A DNA stretch of 64,000 bases from Desulfobaculum sp044987625 (GTDB lineage: Bacteria; Desulfobacterota; Desulfovibrionia; Desulfovibrionales; Desulfovibrionaceae), in NCBI RefSeq assembly GCF_044987625.1, contig NZ_JBJDSB010000004.1, forward strand, positions 1-64,000, read 5' to 3'. Both the position numbers and the translations under genes were made by a program. Position 1 is the stretch's first letter; every line of letters starts with the position of its first letter. Below, piece after piece: positions 50,678 to 60,034 of the stretch. The notes below the pieces were generated by a model. It was not told the DNA's origin. It made no database searches and saw nothing but the letters and a program-made list of their open reading frames with translations.

Positions 50678-51748
50678 TTAGTCGCGGGGGCGGAGGATGG
50701 TCCACCATTCTTCCCACCAGTTGGGGAAGGTCGTCTCCGCGAAGTAGGCCGGACCAAACTCCAGCGTGTGGTCAAAGGTCCACAGGTTGCGCGGCTCAAA
50801 GCGCGCCAGCTTCACGGCGTCCTTGGCCGTGCAGAGGATGTGGCGGATGTTTTTCAGGTTCGACTGGTTGCGGATTTCGTCCCAGTCGCGCTGGGTGTAG
50901 GTGTAGTGGTCGTCAAACCGCAGGTGCAGTGACGGACGGTCTCCCAGCAGGATTTCCGTGGTCTCCACCACTTGGTCAGGCTCGCCGACGCCGGTGACGA
51001 GGGTGTAGGGCGCGCCGCCAAAGGTGCGCGCGGAGTCGGCAACATCCAGCCGCTTGATGCCAAGGGGCTTGAAGGAAAAATTGAACACCGGCGCATTGTA
51101 CTTGGCGAGGCGTTCCTGAATAAGCGGTTCCAGCGACTGGAACTCGTCCTCCTGACATTTGATAAGGAACGCGGCGGCGCGGGTGAGGGCGCCTTCATCC
51201 TCGCGCCACGATCCGGCGGGAATCACCGAGTTCCATTGGTCGATGAGGTCCTTGGGGCGCAGCAGCACAAGGTCAAGGTCGCGCTGCACTTTGAGGTGCT
51301 GGAAGCCGTCGTCCAGCAGAAAAAGGTCGGGGCGGAACTCGCGCCATGCCCATTTGGCGGCGCGGGTGCGGTCCGGGTCCACAATAACGCGCGACTCCGG
51401 GCACGAGCGCGCAAGGAGCAGGGGTTCGTCTCCGGCTTCCTGCGGCGTGCTGTCCGGGGTGACGAGGTAGTGCGGACCGGGCGGATTGGCCCCATAGCCG
51501 CGCGTGAGCACGGCGGAGCTGACATCGTGGCGCTCGCTCCAGCGCATCAGCCATTCCGTCAGCGGCGTTTTGCCACTGCCGCCCCAGCCGATATTGCCAA
51601 TGCTGACGCAGGGGCGCGGGGGGCGGTGGGAGAGGATGCGGCCATGTTCATACCATTCGCGGCGGGCGCGCATGAGGCGTGCGTAAAGGCGGCTGGGCAG
51701 ATAGAGCAGCGGGGCGAGAGTCTGTTGCAGAGAGAGTAGGTCGCTCAT
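50678..51748 (-). CDS. lpxK: Tetraacyldisaccharide 4'-kinase
   Basis: A 356-residue LpxK, which phosphorylates the 4' position of the lipid A disaccharide at the inner membrane. The N-terminus LLYLPSRLYARLMRARREWYEHG is the membrane-associated helix, and SIGNIGWGGSGKTPLTEWL is the P-loop. LTRGYG, LLDDGFQHLKVQRDLDLVLL and the FDDHYTYT motif are conserved in the family. The start at ATG 51748 matches family N-termini but lies only five bases after the T-run of the upstream gene's terminator and lacks a ribosome site, so expression may rely on read-through or an unusual initiation. Confidence 0.95.
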   Translation of the reverse strand: MSDLLSLQQTLAPLLYLPSRLYARLMRARREWYEHGRILSHRPPRPCVSIGNIGWGGSGKTPLTEWLMRWSERHDVSSAVLTRGYGANPPGPHYLVTPDSTPQEAGDEPLLLARSCPESRVIVDPDRTRAAKWAWREFRPDLFLLDDGFQHLKVQRDLDLVLLRPKDLIDQWNSVIPAGSWREDEGALTRAAAFLIKCQEDEFQSLEPLIQERLAKYNAPVFNFSFKPLGIKRLDVADSARTFGGAPYTLVTGVGEPDQVVETTEILLGDRPSLHLRFDDHYTYTQRDWDEIRNQSNLKNIRHILCTAKDAVKLARFEPRNLWTFDHTLEFGPAYFAETTFPNWWEEWWTILRPRD

Positions 51749-51752
51749 AGAT

Positions 51753-51782
51753 AAAAAAAGGGGGTGGCACTGCGCCACCCCC
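51753..51782 (-). terminator. Terminator between the Bax-inhibitor gene and lpxK
   Basis: On the minus strand GGGGGTGGC pairs with GCCACCCCC and is followed by seven T. It ends just before the lpxK start codon. Confidence 0.9.
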
Positions 51783-51790
51783 GGGAAGGC

Positions 51791-52501
51791 TTAGTCTCGG
51801 GAGGCTCCAAAGAGCCTGAGGAGCATGAGGAACAGGTTGATGAAGTCAAGGTACAGGGTCAGGGCGCCAAGGATGGTGCCGCGGCGGATGGCGGTGTGAT
51901 CGCCATGGGGCGCGGACTCGCCCATCATGCGCAGGCGCTGGGTGTCATACGCCGTCAGACCCGTGAAGATGACCACGCCAAGCACGGAAATGCCCCACTG
52001 CAGCGCGGAGCTGCCGACGAAGATGTTCACGATGGAGGCAATGATGATGCCGATGAGGCCCATGAACAGGAAGCTCCCCCACGAGGTGAGGTCCTTCTTT
52101 GTGGTCATGCCATAGACGCTCATACCCGCGAACATGCCCGCGCAGATGACGAAAGTCATAAAGATGCTCTGGCCGGAGTACACCAGCAGAATGCTGGACA
52201 GGGACAGCCCCATCAGCGCGCTGTAGGCCAGGAACATGCCCGTTGCCATGCCGGCGCTCATGCGCTGGATGCCAGCAGACAGGAAAAGCACCATGATAAA
52301 GGGCGCGAAGATGATGACGTAGCCCATGATGGACCCGCCAAAGAGCAGGTTCAGCATGGCGGGGCTGGACGCCGTAAGGAAGGCGCACAGCGCGGTGACG
52401 CCAAGGCCAGCGGCCATCCAGTTATACACGCCACGCATGAACGCATTCACGCCCTCGATGGAGCGCGTCTGCGAGCTGCTGACACTACCGAATCTGTTCA
52501 T
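51791..52501 (-). CDS. Bax inhibitor-1/YccA family membrane protein
   Basis: A 236-residue protein with seven hydrophobic helices after a polar N-terminus (MNRFGSVSSSQTRSIEGVNAF). Family features include FMRGVYNWMAAGLGVTALCAF, the central LAYSALMGLSLSSILLVY, and LTAYDTQRLRMM followed by a polar tail and a final helix LTLYLDFINLFLMLLRLFG. Bacterial relatives (YccA, YbhL, BsYetJ) include an FtsH modulator and a pH-sensitive calcium leak channel. AAGGAGG precedes the ATG. The function here is unproven; a Ca/Na antiporter gene lies next to it. Confidence 0.93.
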   Translation of the reverse strand: MNRFGSVSSSQTRSIEGVNAFMRGVYNWMAAGLGVTALCAFLTASSPAMLNLLFGGSIMGYVIIFAPFIMVLFLSAGIQRMSAGMATGMFLAYSALMGLSLSSILLVYSGQSIFMTFVICAGMFAGMSVYGMTTKKDLTSWGSFLFMGLIGIIIASIVNIFVGSSALQWGISVLGVVIFTGLTAYDTQRLRMMGESAPHGDHTAIRRGTILGALTLYLDFINLFLMLLRLFGASRD

Positions 52502-52641
52502 TGTATGTCCTCCTTGAGGATATTTGAGGCGTTTTACGTATGGGTGAATCTAATACCGATTGCGCAAACTGGCAAGTGCCACCGGATGGTACGGCGTAGA
52601 ATGTGGCGAAAGTGCAGGGTTTTTCACATCGCGCAACTGTT

Positions 52642-53568
52642 CTACAACAGCGAAGGGACCCAGCGCACCAGTCCAAGCAGCAGCAAAAGCAGTCCTTCCT
52701 TGCGGCTGACCTCCCAGCCCGTGCGGATGCACAGCAGCACAATGGCCACGGAGCCTACCAGCATAAGTAGGCTGGTGGTGGCCGCGCCGGAAATGGCCAA
52801 CGGATGCAGCAGGCTGGTCAAACCGAGCACGCCGCAAAAGTTAAACAGGTCCGAGCCGATGAGGTTGCCAAGGAGCATATCGTTCTTGCCGCGGACCGAC
52901 GCCGCAAGGCAGGTGACAAGCTCCGGCAGGCTGGTGCCTGCGGCGACAATGGTCACGCCAATGGCCCACTCCGAAACGCCAATGTGGCGCGCCAGCTCTG
53001 TGGCCGCATCCACCATCAGGCTGCCGCCGAAGGACACGCACACAAAGCCCACCAGTAGCTTGGGGCCGTCCAGCCATGTGGCGATACGTTCGTCACAGGC
53101 GGGTTCTTCGGTGTAGGCGGTCTTGGGACGCCGCAGAATAAGCACAAGGATGTATGTGACAAGGGTGCCCAGCAAAAGTGTGCCGTCCAAGCGGCTGAGG
53201 GTGCCATCCAGCGTGGTGAGGGTGATAAAGCCCACAACGCCAAGCAGCAGCAGGCCATCACGCTTCAGCACGGGTTTTGCCGCGGCAATGGGGCGCAGCA
53301 TGGCCATACTGCCGAGGATGATGCCAAGGTTGAAGATATTGGAGCCAACAACATTGGACAGCGAAATATCCGACAGCCCCTTGAAGGCCGCGGACGCGGT
53401 GACCAGAAACTCCGGGGCCGACGTGCCGATGGCAACAATGGTCAGGCCGATGATCAGTTCCGGCACCTTAAAGCGGCGCGCAATGGCCGCGGCGGCGTCA
53501 ACAATAACTTCCGCGCCGAACCAGAGCAGCGCGGCGCTTATGAGAATGAACACGAACTGAATGAGCAT
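52642..53568 (-). CDS. Calcium/sodium antiporter (CaCA superfamily, YrbG-like)
   Basis: A 308-residue transporter with ten helices in two inverted halves. The alpha repeats are GTSAPEFLVTASAAFKGLSD with VVGSNIFNLG, and GTSLPELVTCLAASVRGKND with LIGSDLFNF. The conserved Glu, Ser, Asn and Asp bind the ions. It is upstream of the Bax-inhibitor gene on the same strand with a 140-nt gap, so co-transcription is possible. Confidence 0.93.
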   Translation of the reverse strand: MLIQFVFILISAALLWFGAEVIVDAAAAIARRFKVPELIIGLTIVAIGTSAPEFLVTASAAFKGLSDISLSNVVGSNIFNLGIILGSMAMLRPIAAAKPVLKRDGLLLLGVVGFITLTTLDGTLSRLDGTLLLGTLVTYILVLILRRPKTAYTEEPACDERIATWLDGPKLLVGFVCVSFGGSLMVDAATELARHIGVSEWAIGVTIVAAGTSLPELVTCLAASVRGKNDMLLGNLIGSDLFNFCGVLGLTSLLHPLAISGAATTSLLMLVGSVAIVLLCIRTGWEVSRKEGLLLLLLGLVRWVPSLL

Positions 53569-53871
53569 GAAATCCTCAAGAATCAGGTCCGTCCGGGCAT
53601 GCCACAGGCAGAGGGCGGGCGGACCCGGATGAGTGTTGGGTGAGTTGTCGAATACAGGATGATGCGTGCTCGTACCACATCATGAAGCAGCGGGTGTTGG
53701 CAACCTTGGGCCGACGAGGAAAAGCCCGGTCCAGCCGCGGTGGCGTCCGGGTCGAATCGTAATGAAAATCGTGGCCGTTGCCCGGCTCGTTTCTGTGGTG
53801 TTGATTCGCCTCAGGACACCCGGTTCGCGTACTGACCAGGCTTTGTGGAATACTAAGCAATACCCGTGCCG

Positions 53872-54930
53872 TTAGCGCTTTTTGGGGTCCATGGCATTGC
53901 GCGTTGGTATGGCGTCCTGCCAGGTGCATTCCTTCCAGCCAAGCGCCGTCTCGCGTGAAGGGTAAATGGTGACGGTGTGTTCGGTGTCACCCTGCGTGAC
54001 GGTAACGGTGATGTCCGTTTCCGCGCGGCGCGCCTTGGGCGAGAACGACGCCATAAAGGCGGCGGCGTCACGTACGGCGTCTTCGGTCCATGCGCCGGTA
54101 AATTGACGCCCCAGCGCGAGGGGACCGGGATAGCCCACCACGTCAAAGACGAGGTCCGTCTCGGTGATGTTGCGGCGGATCATTTCATTACTATGCTGGT
54201 CGCGGCCGATGGTTAGCCAGTGCGTGCCCGCCCAGTATTGCCGCCCCACGTTGGACAGGTAGAAGTCCTGCGCCGTGGGCGCGGGGTGGTGCTGGAACAC
54301 CGGCGCGTAACGGCAGGCCGAGGCCTGTTCCGTCAGGCGGCAGCCGCCAGCGGGGGTGGGGATGTCCGTGATGCCGAATTCTTCGGCAAGGCGTAGCTGG
54401 TCCTTACGGCCACGGCCGGAGATGCCGTGCAGGCGCTCGCGGTCCACCAGACCGGATTCCTCCATGGGCGTGGGCGGCAGGGTTTTGGCGCACAGCGGGC
54501 GCAGCAGCAGACCTTCGGTGTCGGATTCATTGATGACGGAGTTCATGGCGTCACGCCGCTGCGACATGGGGCGCTGGCCCACCACCTCGCCGGTGGCGAT
54601 GAATGTGGCGCCGTACTTCTCCAGCAGCTGGCGGGTGTGGCGCAGCATGATGATTTTGCAGTCCACGCACGGGTTGTAATACTTGCCAAAGCCGTACTTC
54701 GGCTTATCAAGCATCATCTGGACGTAGTCGTCGCCGATATTCACGACGTCGATGTCCAGCCCGTAGGTTTTGCGCCAGCCGCGCACGCGGCCCGGATGCC
54801 CAAAGAAGGGCGTGACGAAGTGCAGGCATTTGACGCGGAGGCCCTGTGCCTGAAGAACCTTGGCCGACAAGAGTGAATCGAGCCCGGCCGAAAACAGGGC
54901 CAGAGCGTCGTATGTGGTGTTCTTGGTCAT
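53872..54930 (-). CDS. PP-loop ATP pyrophosphatase, tRNA-thiolation (MnmA/ThiI)-like protein
   Basis: A 352-residue protein. YDALALFSAGLDSLLSAKVL is a PP-loop (SxGxDS) as in MnmA and ThiI-type tRNA sulfurtransferases. YNPCVDCKIIMLRHTRQLLEKYGATFIATGEVVGQRPMSQ carries a CxxC pair and the conserved nucleotide-contact region. The C-terminal part (about 190-350) is not typical of MnmA and looks like a separate domain. Such stand-alone proteins are frequent in sulfate reducers; the substrate RNA or small molecule is not established. The start at 54930 lacks a good ribosome site; 54951 is an alternative. Confidence 0.8.
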   Translation of the reverse strand: MTKNTTYDALALFSAGLDSLLSAKVLQAQGLRVKCLHFVTPFFGHPGRVRGWRKTYGLDIDVVNIGDDYVQMMLDKPKYGFGKYYNPCVDCKIIMLRHTRQLLEKYGATFIATGEVVGQRPMSQRRDAMNSVINESDTEGLLLRPLCAKTLPPTPMEESGLVDRERLHGISGRGRKDQLRLAEEFGITDIPTPAGGCRLTEQASACRYAPVFQHHPAPTAQDFYLSNVGRQYWAGTHWLTIGRDQHSNEMIRRNITETDLVFDVVGYPGPLALGRQFTGAWTEDAVRDAAAFMASFSPKARRAETDITVTVTQGDTEHTVTIYPSRETALGWKECTWQDAIPTRNAMDPKKR

Positions 54931-55094
54931 GGGAAGAAAGGCTATACCCATGCTCGGCGCGGGTGGCAAGGGGTGAGGCTGGCGGGAAAACCTTATGCCA
55001 AGCGGCTTCGTCAATTATTCCGAGAGAAATGGTCGGAATGTTTGCTGCACACAAATTTTCTCCTGCCGCCTCCCCTGCGGGGACACGTGCGCAG

Positions 55095-55123
55095 TTGCCG
55101 GACGGCGGGGGTTCTGCTATGTG
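55095..55123 (+). promoter_or_regulatory. Candidate recA promoter
   Basis: TTGCCG (55095-55100), 17-nt spacer, TATGTG (55118-55123), about 40 nt upstream of recA. I cannot recognise a LexA box in the region with confidence. Confidence 0.4.
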
Positions 55124-55163
55124 TCGGAGGCTTTCGCTATAAATATTTCATGGAGTGATACAT

Positions 55164-56255
55164 ATGGCCAAACGTCGTACCCAGCAGCTGAGTCCCGAAG
55201 AAATGCGCAGGGAGGCATTGAGCACCGCTCTGTCGACCATTGAGCGCAAGTACGGTCAGGGTTCTGTCATGAAGCTGTCCGACGATGCGCATGTCAATAT
55301 ACCGACCATTCCCACCGGCTCCATTGCATTGGATATGGCGCTGGGTATCGGCGGCATCCCGCAGGGACGCGTCACCGAGGTCTACGGTCCCGAATCTTCG
55401 GGTAAGACCACGCTGACCCTGCATATCATTGCAGAGTGCCAGAAGCAGGGCGGTGTGGCCGCGTTTATCGACGCGGAGCACGCACTGGATATCAACTACG
55501 CCCGCCGCCTTGGTGTGAACACCGAGGAACTCATCATCTCCCAGCCGGACTACGGCGAGCAGGCGCTGGACATCGCCGACATGCTCGTGCGTTCCGGAGC
55601 CGTGGACATCATCGTTATCGACTCCGTTGCCGCGCTTATCCCGCAGGCCGAGCTGGAGGGGAACATGGGCGAGACGCAGGTGGGCGGACAAGCGCGCCTG
55701 ATGTCCCACGCCCTCAGAAAGCTGACGGGTACCATCCATAAGTCCCGCGCTTCCGTCATGTTCATCAACCAGATCCGTATGAAAATCGGCATGACGGGCT
55801 ACGGCAGCCCCGAGACCACCACCGGTGGTAACGCGCTGAAGTTCTACTCCTCCATCCGTATGGACATCCGCCGCATTCAGACCTTGAAGGACAAGGAAGA
55901 ATCCTACGGCATCCGCGCCCGCGTGAAGGTGGTGAAGAACAAGGTCGCCCCGCCCTTCCGCGAGGCCCAGTTCGACGTGCTCTACGGCACCGGCATCTCC
56001 CGCGAGGGTGAGCTTCTGGATATGGGCGTCGATAACGGCATCGTGGAGAAGAGCGGCTCGTGGTACGCCTTCGGTTCCGAGCGCCTTGGGCAGGGCAAGG
56101 AGAACGTCCGCGCCATGCTGCAGGAAAACAAGGAACTGGCCCAAACCATCGAGACGGCCCTGCTCAAGCATCTGGGCGTCATTGAAGACGATGAGGCCGA
56201 AGCCCCCGCGGCGGAAACGGAAACGGAAACCGAAACCACCCCGGCCGAGGCATAA
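55164..56255 (+). CDS. recA: Recombinase A
   Basis: A 363-residue RecA. Walker A is GPESSGKTT (about residues 68-76), Walker B IIVIDSVAAL, loop L1 EGNMGETQVGGQARLM, and loop L2 INQIRMKIGMTGYGSPETTTGGNALKFY. The C-terminal domain ends in an acidic tail with a Glu-Thr repeat encoded by a short DNA repeat at about 56215-56236. I start at ATG 55164 (GGAG nine bases upstream). It catalyses strand exchange and activates LexA cleavage. alaS follows after a terminator. Confidence 0.98.
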   Translation: MAKRRTQQLSPEEMRREALSTALSTIERKYGQGSVMKLSDDAHVNIPTIPTGSIALDMALGIGGIPQGRVTEVYGPESSGKTTLTLHIIAECQKQGGVAAFIDAEHALDINYARRLGVNTEELIISQPDYGEQALDIADMLVRSGAVDIIVIDSVAALIPQAELEGNMGETQVGGQARLMSHALRKLTGTIHKSRASVMFINQIRMKIGMTGYGSPETTTGGNALKFYSSIRMDIRRIQTLKDKEESYGIRARVKVVKNKVAPPFREAQFDVLYGTGISREGELLDMGVDNGIVEKSGSWYAFGSERLGQGKENVRAMLQENKELAQTIETALLKHLGVIEDDEAEAPAAETETETETTPAEA

Positions 56256-56266
56256 CTTTACCCCAA

Positions 56267-56299
56267 TCGGCGGGCTGCTCGCACGGAGCAGCCCGCCGA
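56267..56299 (+). terminator. Terminator between recA and alaS
   Basis: TCGGCGGGCTGCTC pairs with GAGCAGCCCGCCGA around GCACG; the tail CCTGCCTTT is weak in T. Confidence 0.75.
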
Positions 56300-56381
56300 C
56301 CTGCCTTTATACCCTAGACCCGCCAAAAGAATTTCATCGCCCCGCATGGGGCGAAACGCATGTGTACAGGAGAGCTGCATC

Positions 56382-59024
56382 GTGTTGAGTGCCAATGAGA
56401 TCAGGACGAAATTCCTGGAATATTTCGAACGCCACGGGCATACCATCGTGGAATCCGCCTCCCTCGTCCCCAAGGACGACCCGACCCTGCTGTTTACCAA
56501 CGCAGGTATGGTCCCCTTCAAAAAGATCTTTCAGGGGCAGGAAAAGCGTGACTACAAGCGCGCCACCACCTCCCAGAAATGTCTGCGCGTAGGCGGCAAG
56601 CACAACGACCTCGAAAACGTGGGCCGCACCGCGCGCCACCACACGTTCTTTGAGATGCTCGGCAATTTTTCCTTTGGCGACTACTTCAAGGAACAGGCCA
56701 TCGGCTTTGCCTGGGGCTTCATCACCGAGGAACTCGGTCTGCCCAAGGATAAGCTCTACATCACCATCTACAATGATGATGACGAGGCCGCTGAGCTGTG
56801 GCAGCGCGTTGCAGGCGTTTCCCCGGACCGCATCTACCGCCTTGGCGAGAAGGACAACTTCTGGTCCATGGGCGACACCGGCCCCTGTGGTCCCTGCTCC
56901 GAAATCCACATCGATCAGGGCGAGCACATGTCCTGCGGCCCGGACTGCGGCATCGGCAAGTGCGACTGCGACCGTTTTCTGGAAATCTGGAACCTCGTGT
57001 TCATGCAGTACAACCAGCACGCCGACGGCACCCGCACCGACCTGCCCCGTCCCAGCATCGACACCGGCATGGGCCTTGAGCGCATTGCCGCCGTGTGTCA
57101 GGGCGTGTTCTCCAACTTTGATACCGACCTCTTCCAGTCCATCATCGGCTACACCGCCGAGCTTACCGGCGTGAAGTACCGCCAGCAGGGTGAGGACGTG
57201 GACACCGCGCTGCGCGTCATTGCCGACCACAGCCGCGCCATTGCCTTCATGATTGCCGACGGCATTCTGCCTTCCAACGAGGGCCGTGGCTACGTGCTGC
57301 GCCGCCTCATCCGCCGCGCCCTGCGCTTCGGCAAGCTCATCGGCCAGAGCGAAGCCTTCCTGTACAAGGTCGCCCTCAAGGTCACCGACGACATGGGCGA
57401 GCAGTACACCGAACTGCATGAGAACAAGGACTTCATGACCCGCGTGGTCCGTGAAGAGGAAGAACGCTTCGCCCAGACTCTCGACAAGGGCCTCGTCATG
57501 CTCGAAGAGGAGCTTGCCGCCCTGAAGGACGCCGGCAAGACGCAGGTTTCCGGCGAAGTCGCCTTTAAGCTGTACGACACCTACGGCTTCCCCCTCGATA
57601 TCGTGAACGACGTTGCCGAGAAGCAGGGCTACACCGTGGACGAGCCCGGCTTCGTCGCCCTCATGAAGGAGCAGAAGGAGCGCGCCAAGGCCGCTTGGAA
57701 AGGCTCCGGCGAAACCACCCTCGCCAGCCGCTTTCAGGCGCTGCTGGAGGAAGGCTTGCGCTCCGAGTTCGTCGGCTACGACTATCTTGCCGCCGAGTCC
57801 CGCATCGTCTCGCTCATGAACGACTCCGCCGACGCCGTGGACCAGTTGGCCGAAGGCCAGGAAGGCTACATCGTCACCACCCGCACGCCCTTCTACGGCG
57901 AGTCCGGCGGGCAGAGTGGCGACACCGGCATGATTTCCGCCCCCGAGGGCACCGCGCTGGTGCTGGATACCCTCAAGCCCGCCGCCGAGCTGACCGTGCA
58001 TCACGTCAAGGTCGACAAGGGCACAGTACACGCCGATCAGGAAGTGCTGCTGGAAGTCACCGAAGAGGAGCGCCTTGCCGCCGCGCGCAACCACACCGCG
58101 ACGCATCTGCTGCACGCCGCGCTGCGCACCGTGCTTGGCGAGCACGTCAAGCAGTCCGGTTCCCTTGTGGAGCCGAACCGCCTGCGTTTTGACTTTACCC
58201 ACATCTCCGCCATGACCGAGGACGAAATCAAAGACGTGGAAGCCCTCGTCAATCGCGCCATCATGGCCGACATTTCGCTGGATGTGCAGGAGATGGACTA
58301 TCAGGACGCCGTCGCCAAGGGTGCCATGGCCCTCTTTGGCGAAAAGTACACCGAGTCCGTCCGCGTGGTGGAAGTGCCTGGTGAATCCATCGAGCTGTGC
58401 GGCGGAACGCATCTGCGCAGCACCGGTCAGGCCGGGCCGTTCATAATTCTGTCCGAGACGGGCGTCGCCGCTGGCGTGCGCCGTATCGAGGCCGCCACCG
58501 GCTGGCGCGCCATGCAGCAGCTCATGGACTACCGCACCGTGACCACTGAACTCGCCGCATCCCTCAAGGGTAAGCCCGAAGAGGTTGTGGACCGTGTTCA
58601 TGCCCTGCAGAAGGAAGTCAAAAGCCTCAAGAAGGACATGGAAAAGCTCGCCGCGCAGGCCGCATCCGGCAAGGGCAGCAACCTTATGGACAGCGTCGAG
58701 GAAATCGGCGGCGTGAAGGTGCTGGCCGCCAAGGTGCCCGCCCCCAACATGGGCGCCCTGCGTAAGCTCATGGACGACGTGCGCTCCAAGCTGGACTCCG
58801 GCATCGCCGCCCTTGTGTGCGAAGCCGACGGCAAGGTCAGCCTCGCCGTCTACGTCTCCAAGGACCTGCACGACCGCTTCACCGCACCCGCCCTCATCAA
58901 GCCCGTTGCGGCTGAGATTGGCGGCTCCGGTGGTGGACGCCCCGACATGGCGCAGGCTGGCGGCAACAACCCCGCAGGCATCGACGCCGCCCTTGCAAAG
59001 GTGAAGGAACTCCTCTCCGCCTAA
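56382..59024 (+). CDS. alaS: Alanyl-tRNA synthetase
   Basis: An 880-residue enzyme. The catalytic class II core (about 1-245) has KKIFQGQEKRDYKRATTSQKCLRVGGKHNDLENVG and PSIDTGMGLERIA. It is followed by the tRNA-recognition domain, the editing domain with HTATHLLHAALR and CGGTHLRSTG zinc-binding motifs (about 560-680), and the C-terminal oligomerisation domain ending in SGGGRPDMAQAGG. I start at GTG 56382, with AGGAGA eight bases upstream, to give the family start LSANEIRTKFLEYF. recA-alaS adjacency is common in proteobacteria. Confidence 0.97.
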   Translation: MLSANEIRTKFLEYFERHGHTIVESASLVPKDDPTLLFTNAGMVPFKKIFQGQEKRDYKRATTSQKCLRVGGKHNDLENVGRTARHHTFFEMLGNFSFGDYFKEQAIGFAWGFITEELGLPKDKLYITIYNDDDEAAELWQRVAGVSPDRIYRLGEKDNFWSMGDTGPCGPCSEIHIDQGEHMSCGPDCGIGKCDCDRFLEIWNLVFMQYNQHADGTRTDLPRPSIDTGMGLERIAAVCQGVFSNFDTDLFQSIIGYTAELTGVKYRQQGEDVDTALRVIADHSRAIAFMIADGILPSNEGRGYVLRRLIRRALRFGKLIGQSEAFLYKVALKVTDDMGEQYTELHENKDFMTRVVREEEERFAQTLDKGLVMLEEELAALKDAGKTQVSGEVAFKLYDTYGFPLDIVNDVAEKQGYTVDEPGFVALMKEQKERAKAAWKGSGETTLASRFQALLEEGLRSEFVGYDYLAAESRIVSLMNDSADAVDQLAEGQEGYIVTTRTPFYGESGGQSGDTGMISAPEGTALVLDTLKPAAELTVHHVKVDKGTVHADQEVLLEVTEEERLAAARNHTATHLLHAALRTVLGEHVKQSGSLVEPNRLRFDFTHISAMTEDEIKDVEALVNRAIMADISLDVQEMDYQDAVAKGAMALFGEKYTESVRVVEVPGESIELCGGTHLRSTGQAGPFIILSETGVAAGVRRIEAATGWRAMQQLMDYRTVTTELAASLKGKPEEVVDRVHALQKEVKSLKKDMEKLAAQAASGKGSNLMDSVEEIGGVKVLAAKVPAPNMGALRKLMDDVRSKLDSGIAALVCEADGKVSLAVYVSKDLHDRFTAPALIKPVAAEIGGSGGGRPDMAQAGGNNPAGIDAALAKVKELLSA

Positions 59025-59052
59025 GCGTCGGCGCAGTCGCAACGATATCCCA

Positions 59053-59088
59053 ACGGCCGGGCTCCCATTCAGGAGCTCGGCCGTTTCT
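59053..59088 (+). terminator. Terminator after alaS
   Basis: ACGGCCGGGCTCC pairs with GGAGCTCGGCCGT (one wobble), followed by TTCTC. Confidence 0.8.
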
Positions 59089-59205
59089 CATCATGGCGCG
59101 CGGGCGCCAAGGTTGACAGGCGGTCAGCCATATGGAAAACGCACCATGTGCAGACAGATATTACAGACGGCGCAATATTTCGCGTTGTTTTCAAAGGAGA
59201 AAATT

Positions 59206-59808
59206 ATGATGAAGCATATCGTTCTGGCCGTGCTGCTTGTCGGCCTTGTGGCCGGGTGCAGTGTTGCGACGAGGGACAGCCAAAGGGAAAAGTCCACCAT
59301 GCTGCACTCCGTGGAGGCGCTTCGCGACGCCGTGGAGCAGCATGACGTCGAGAAAATTCGGACCTACATCGACCTGCGTCACATCGTGGAGCAGGCCGTT
59401 CGCAGCGACACGAAGCGGCGTCTGGAGGCCGGGTTGCCCTCGCCCTTTGGGCACCCTTATGAGCTGCTCCAGAAGAAGGGCACGCAGGATCATCTCGTCA
59501 CCATGTGGTACACCATCATCAAGGCCGAGCTGAGGCGTGGTGAAGACACACGATACGACGAGCCCATCGACCTGTGGCCCTATTCGGTGATGACGTATCA
59601 GCGCCTGCGCGCCATGCTGGCAGAGGACCCGGAAATCCGCGAGCAGGGCGGCGTGCACCATGCGACGTTTCATATTCCGGAATTCGAGGGCGTCGCTCCC
59701 GTGGATGTCGATTTTGTGATGGTCAAGTCCGGCGAGATTTGGCGGCTTTCCTCCATCGACAATATTCACAGCGTGATTGACGTTTTTGCTACGTCGATAA
59801 ACAACTAA
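59206..59808 (+). CDS. Lipoprotein, DUF2939-like
   Basis: A 200-residue protein with a lipoprotein signal (MMKHIVLAVLLVGLVAGC). The mature part starts with LRDAVEQHDVEKIRTYIDLRHIVEQAV, which resembles DUF2939, a family of exported proteins in which an N-terminal helix pair counts residues around a conserved Asp-Leu-x-x-Val. The C-terminal half forms predicted beta strands (VDVDFVMVKSGEIWRLSSID) as in NTF2-like folds. AAGGAG precedes the ATG. Function unknown; the family match is tentative. Confidence 0.75.
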   Translation: MMKHIVLAVLLVGLVAGCSVATRDSQREKSTMLHSVEALRDAVEQHDVEKIRTYIDLRHIVEQAVRSDTKRRLEAGLPSPFGHPYELLQKKGTQDHLVTMWYTIIKAELRRGEDTRYDEPIDLWPYSVMTYQRLRAMLAEDPEIREQGGVHHATFHIPEFEGVAPVDVDFVMVKSGEIWRLSSIDNIHSVIDVFATSINN

Positions 59809-59845
59809 TTCGGCCATCGGCCCCCTTGGGCGAGGCAGACAACAC

Positions 59846-59886
59846 AGGCCGGAGGCGCAAGAGTGCGTCTTCGGCCTTTTCTTTTT
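59846..59886 (+). terminator. Terminator after the lipoprotein gene
   Basis: AGGCCGGAGGCGCA pairs with TGCGTCTTCGGCCT-type bases (14 pairs, two wobbles), loop AGAG, followed by TTTCTTTTTT. Confidence 0.93.
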
Positions 59887-59887
59887 T

Positions 59888-59983
59888 GCTCCGCAGGCCA
59901 AAGGGCCGCGGGCCCTTTGGGATCCCATTTGCGCACAGGCCGGGCGGCTTTGGAGAGGGCGGTCGTCACCCCTGACGGCTCTC
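59888..59983 (-). repeat. Extra B module of the composite repeat (60-kb locus)
   Basis: GCTCCGCAGG, hairpin CCAAAGGGCC/GGCCCTTTGG with loop GCG, GATCCCATTTGCGCACAGG, and ending GTCGTCACCCCTGACGG. It lies just before the full copy at 60035 in the same orientation. Confidence 0.8.
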
Positions 59984-60034
59984 GGGGGCACGGGAGGTGA
60001 TGGCGTGTGGTGGAGTGGGGGGCAGGGCTTTTGT

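Noticed and set aside
56334..59042. Open frame of about 900 codons opposite alaS
   Set aside because: Same reason: it mirrors alaS, and its composition (Gly/His/Leu/Val) is that of an antisense frame.
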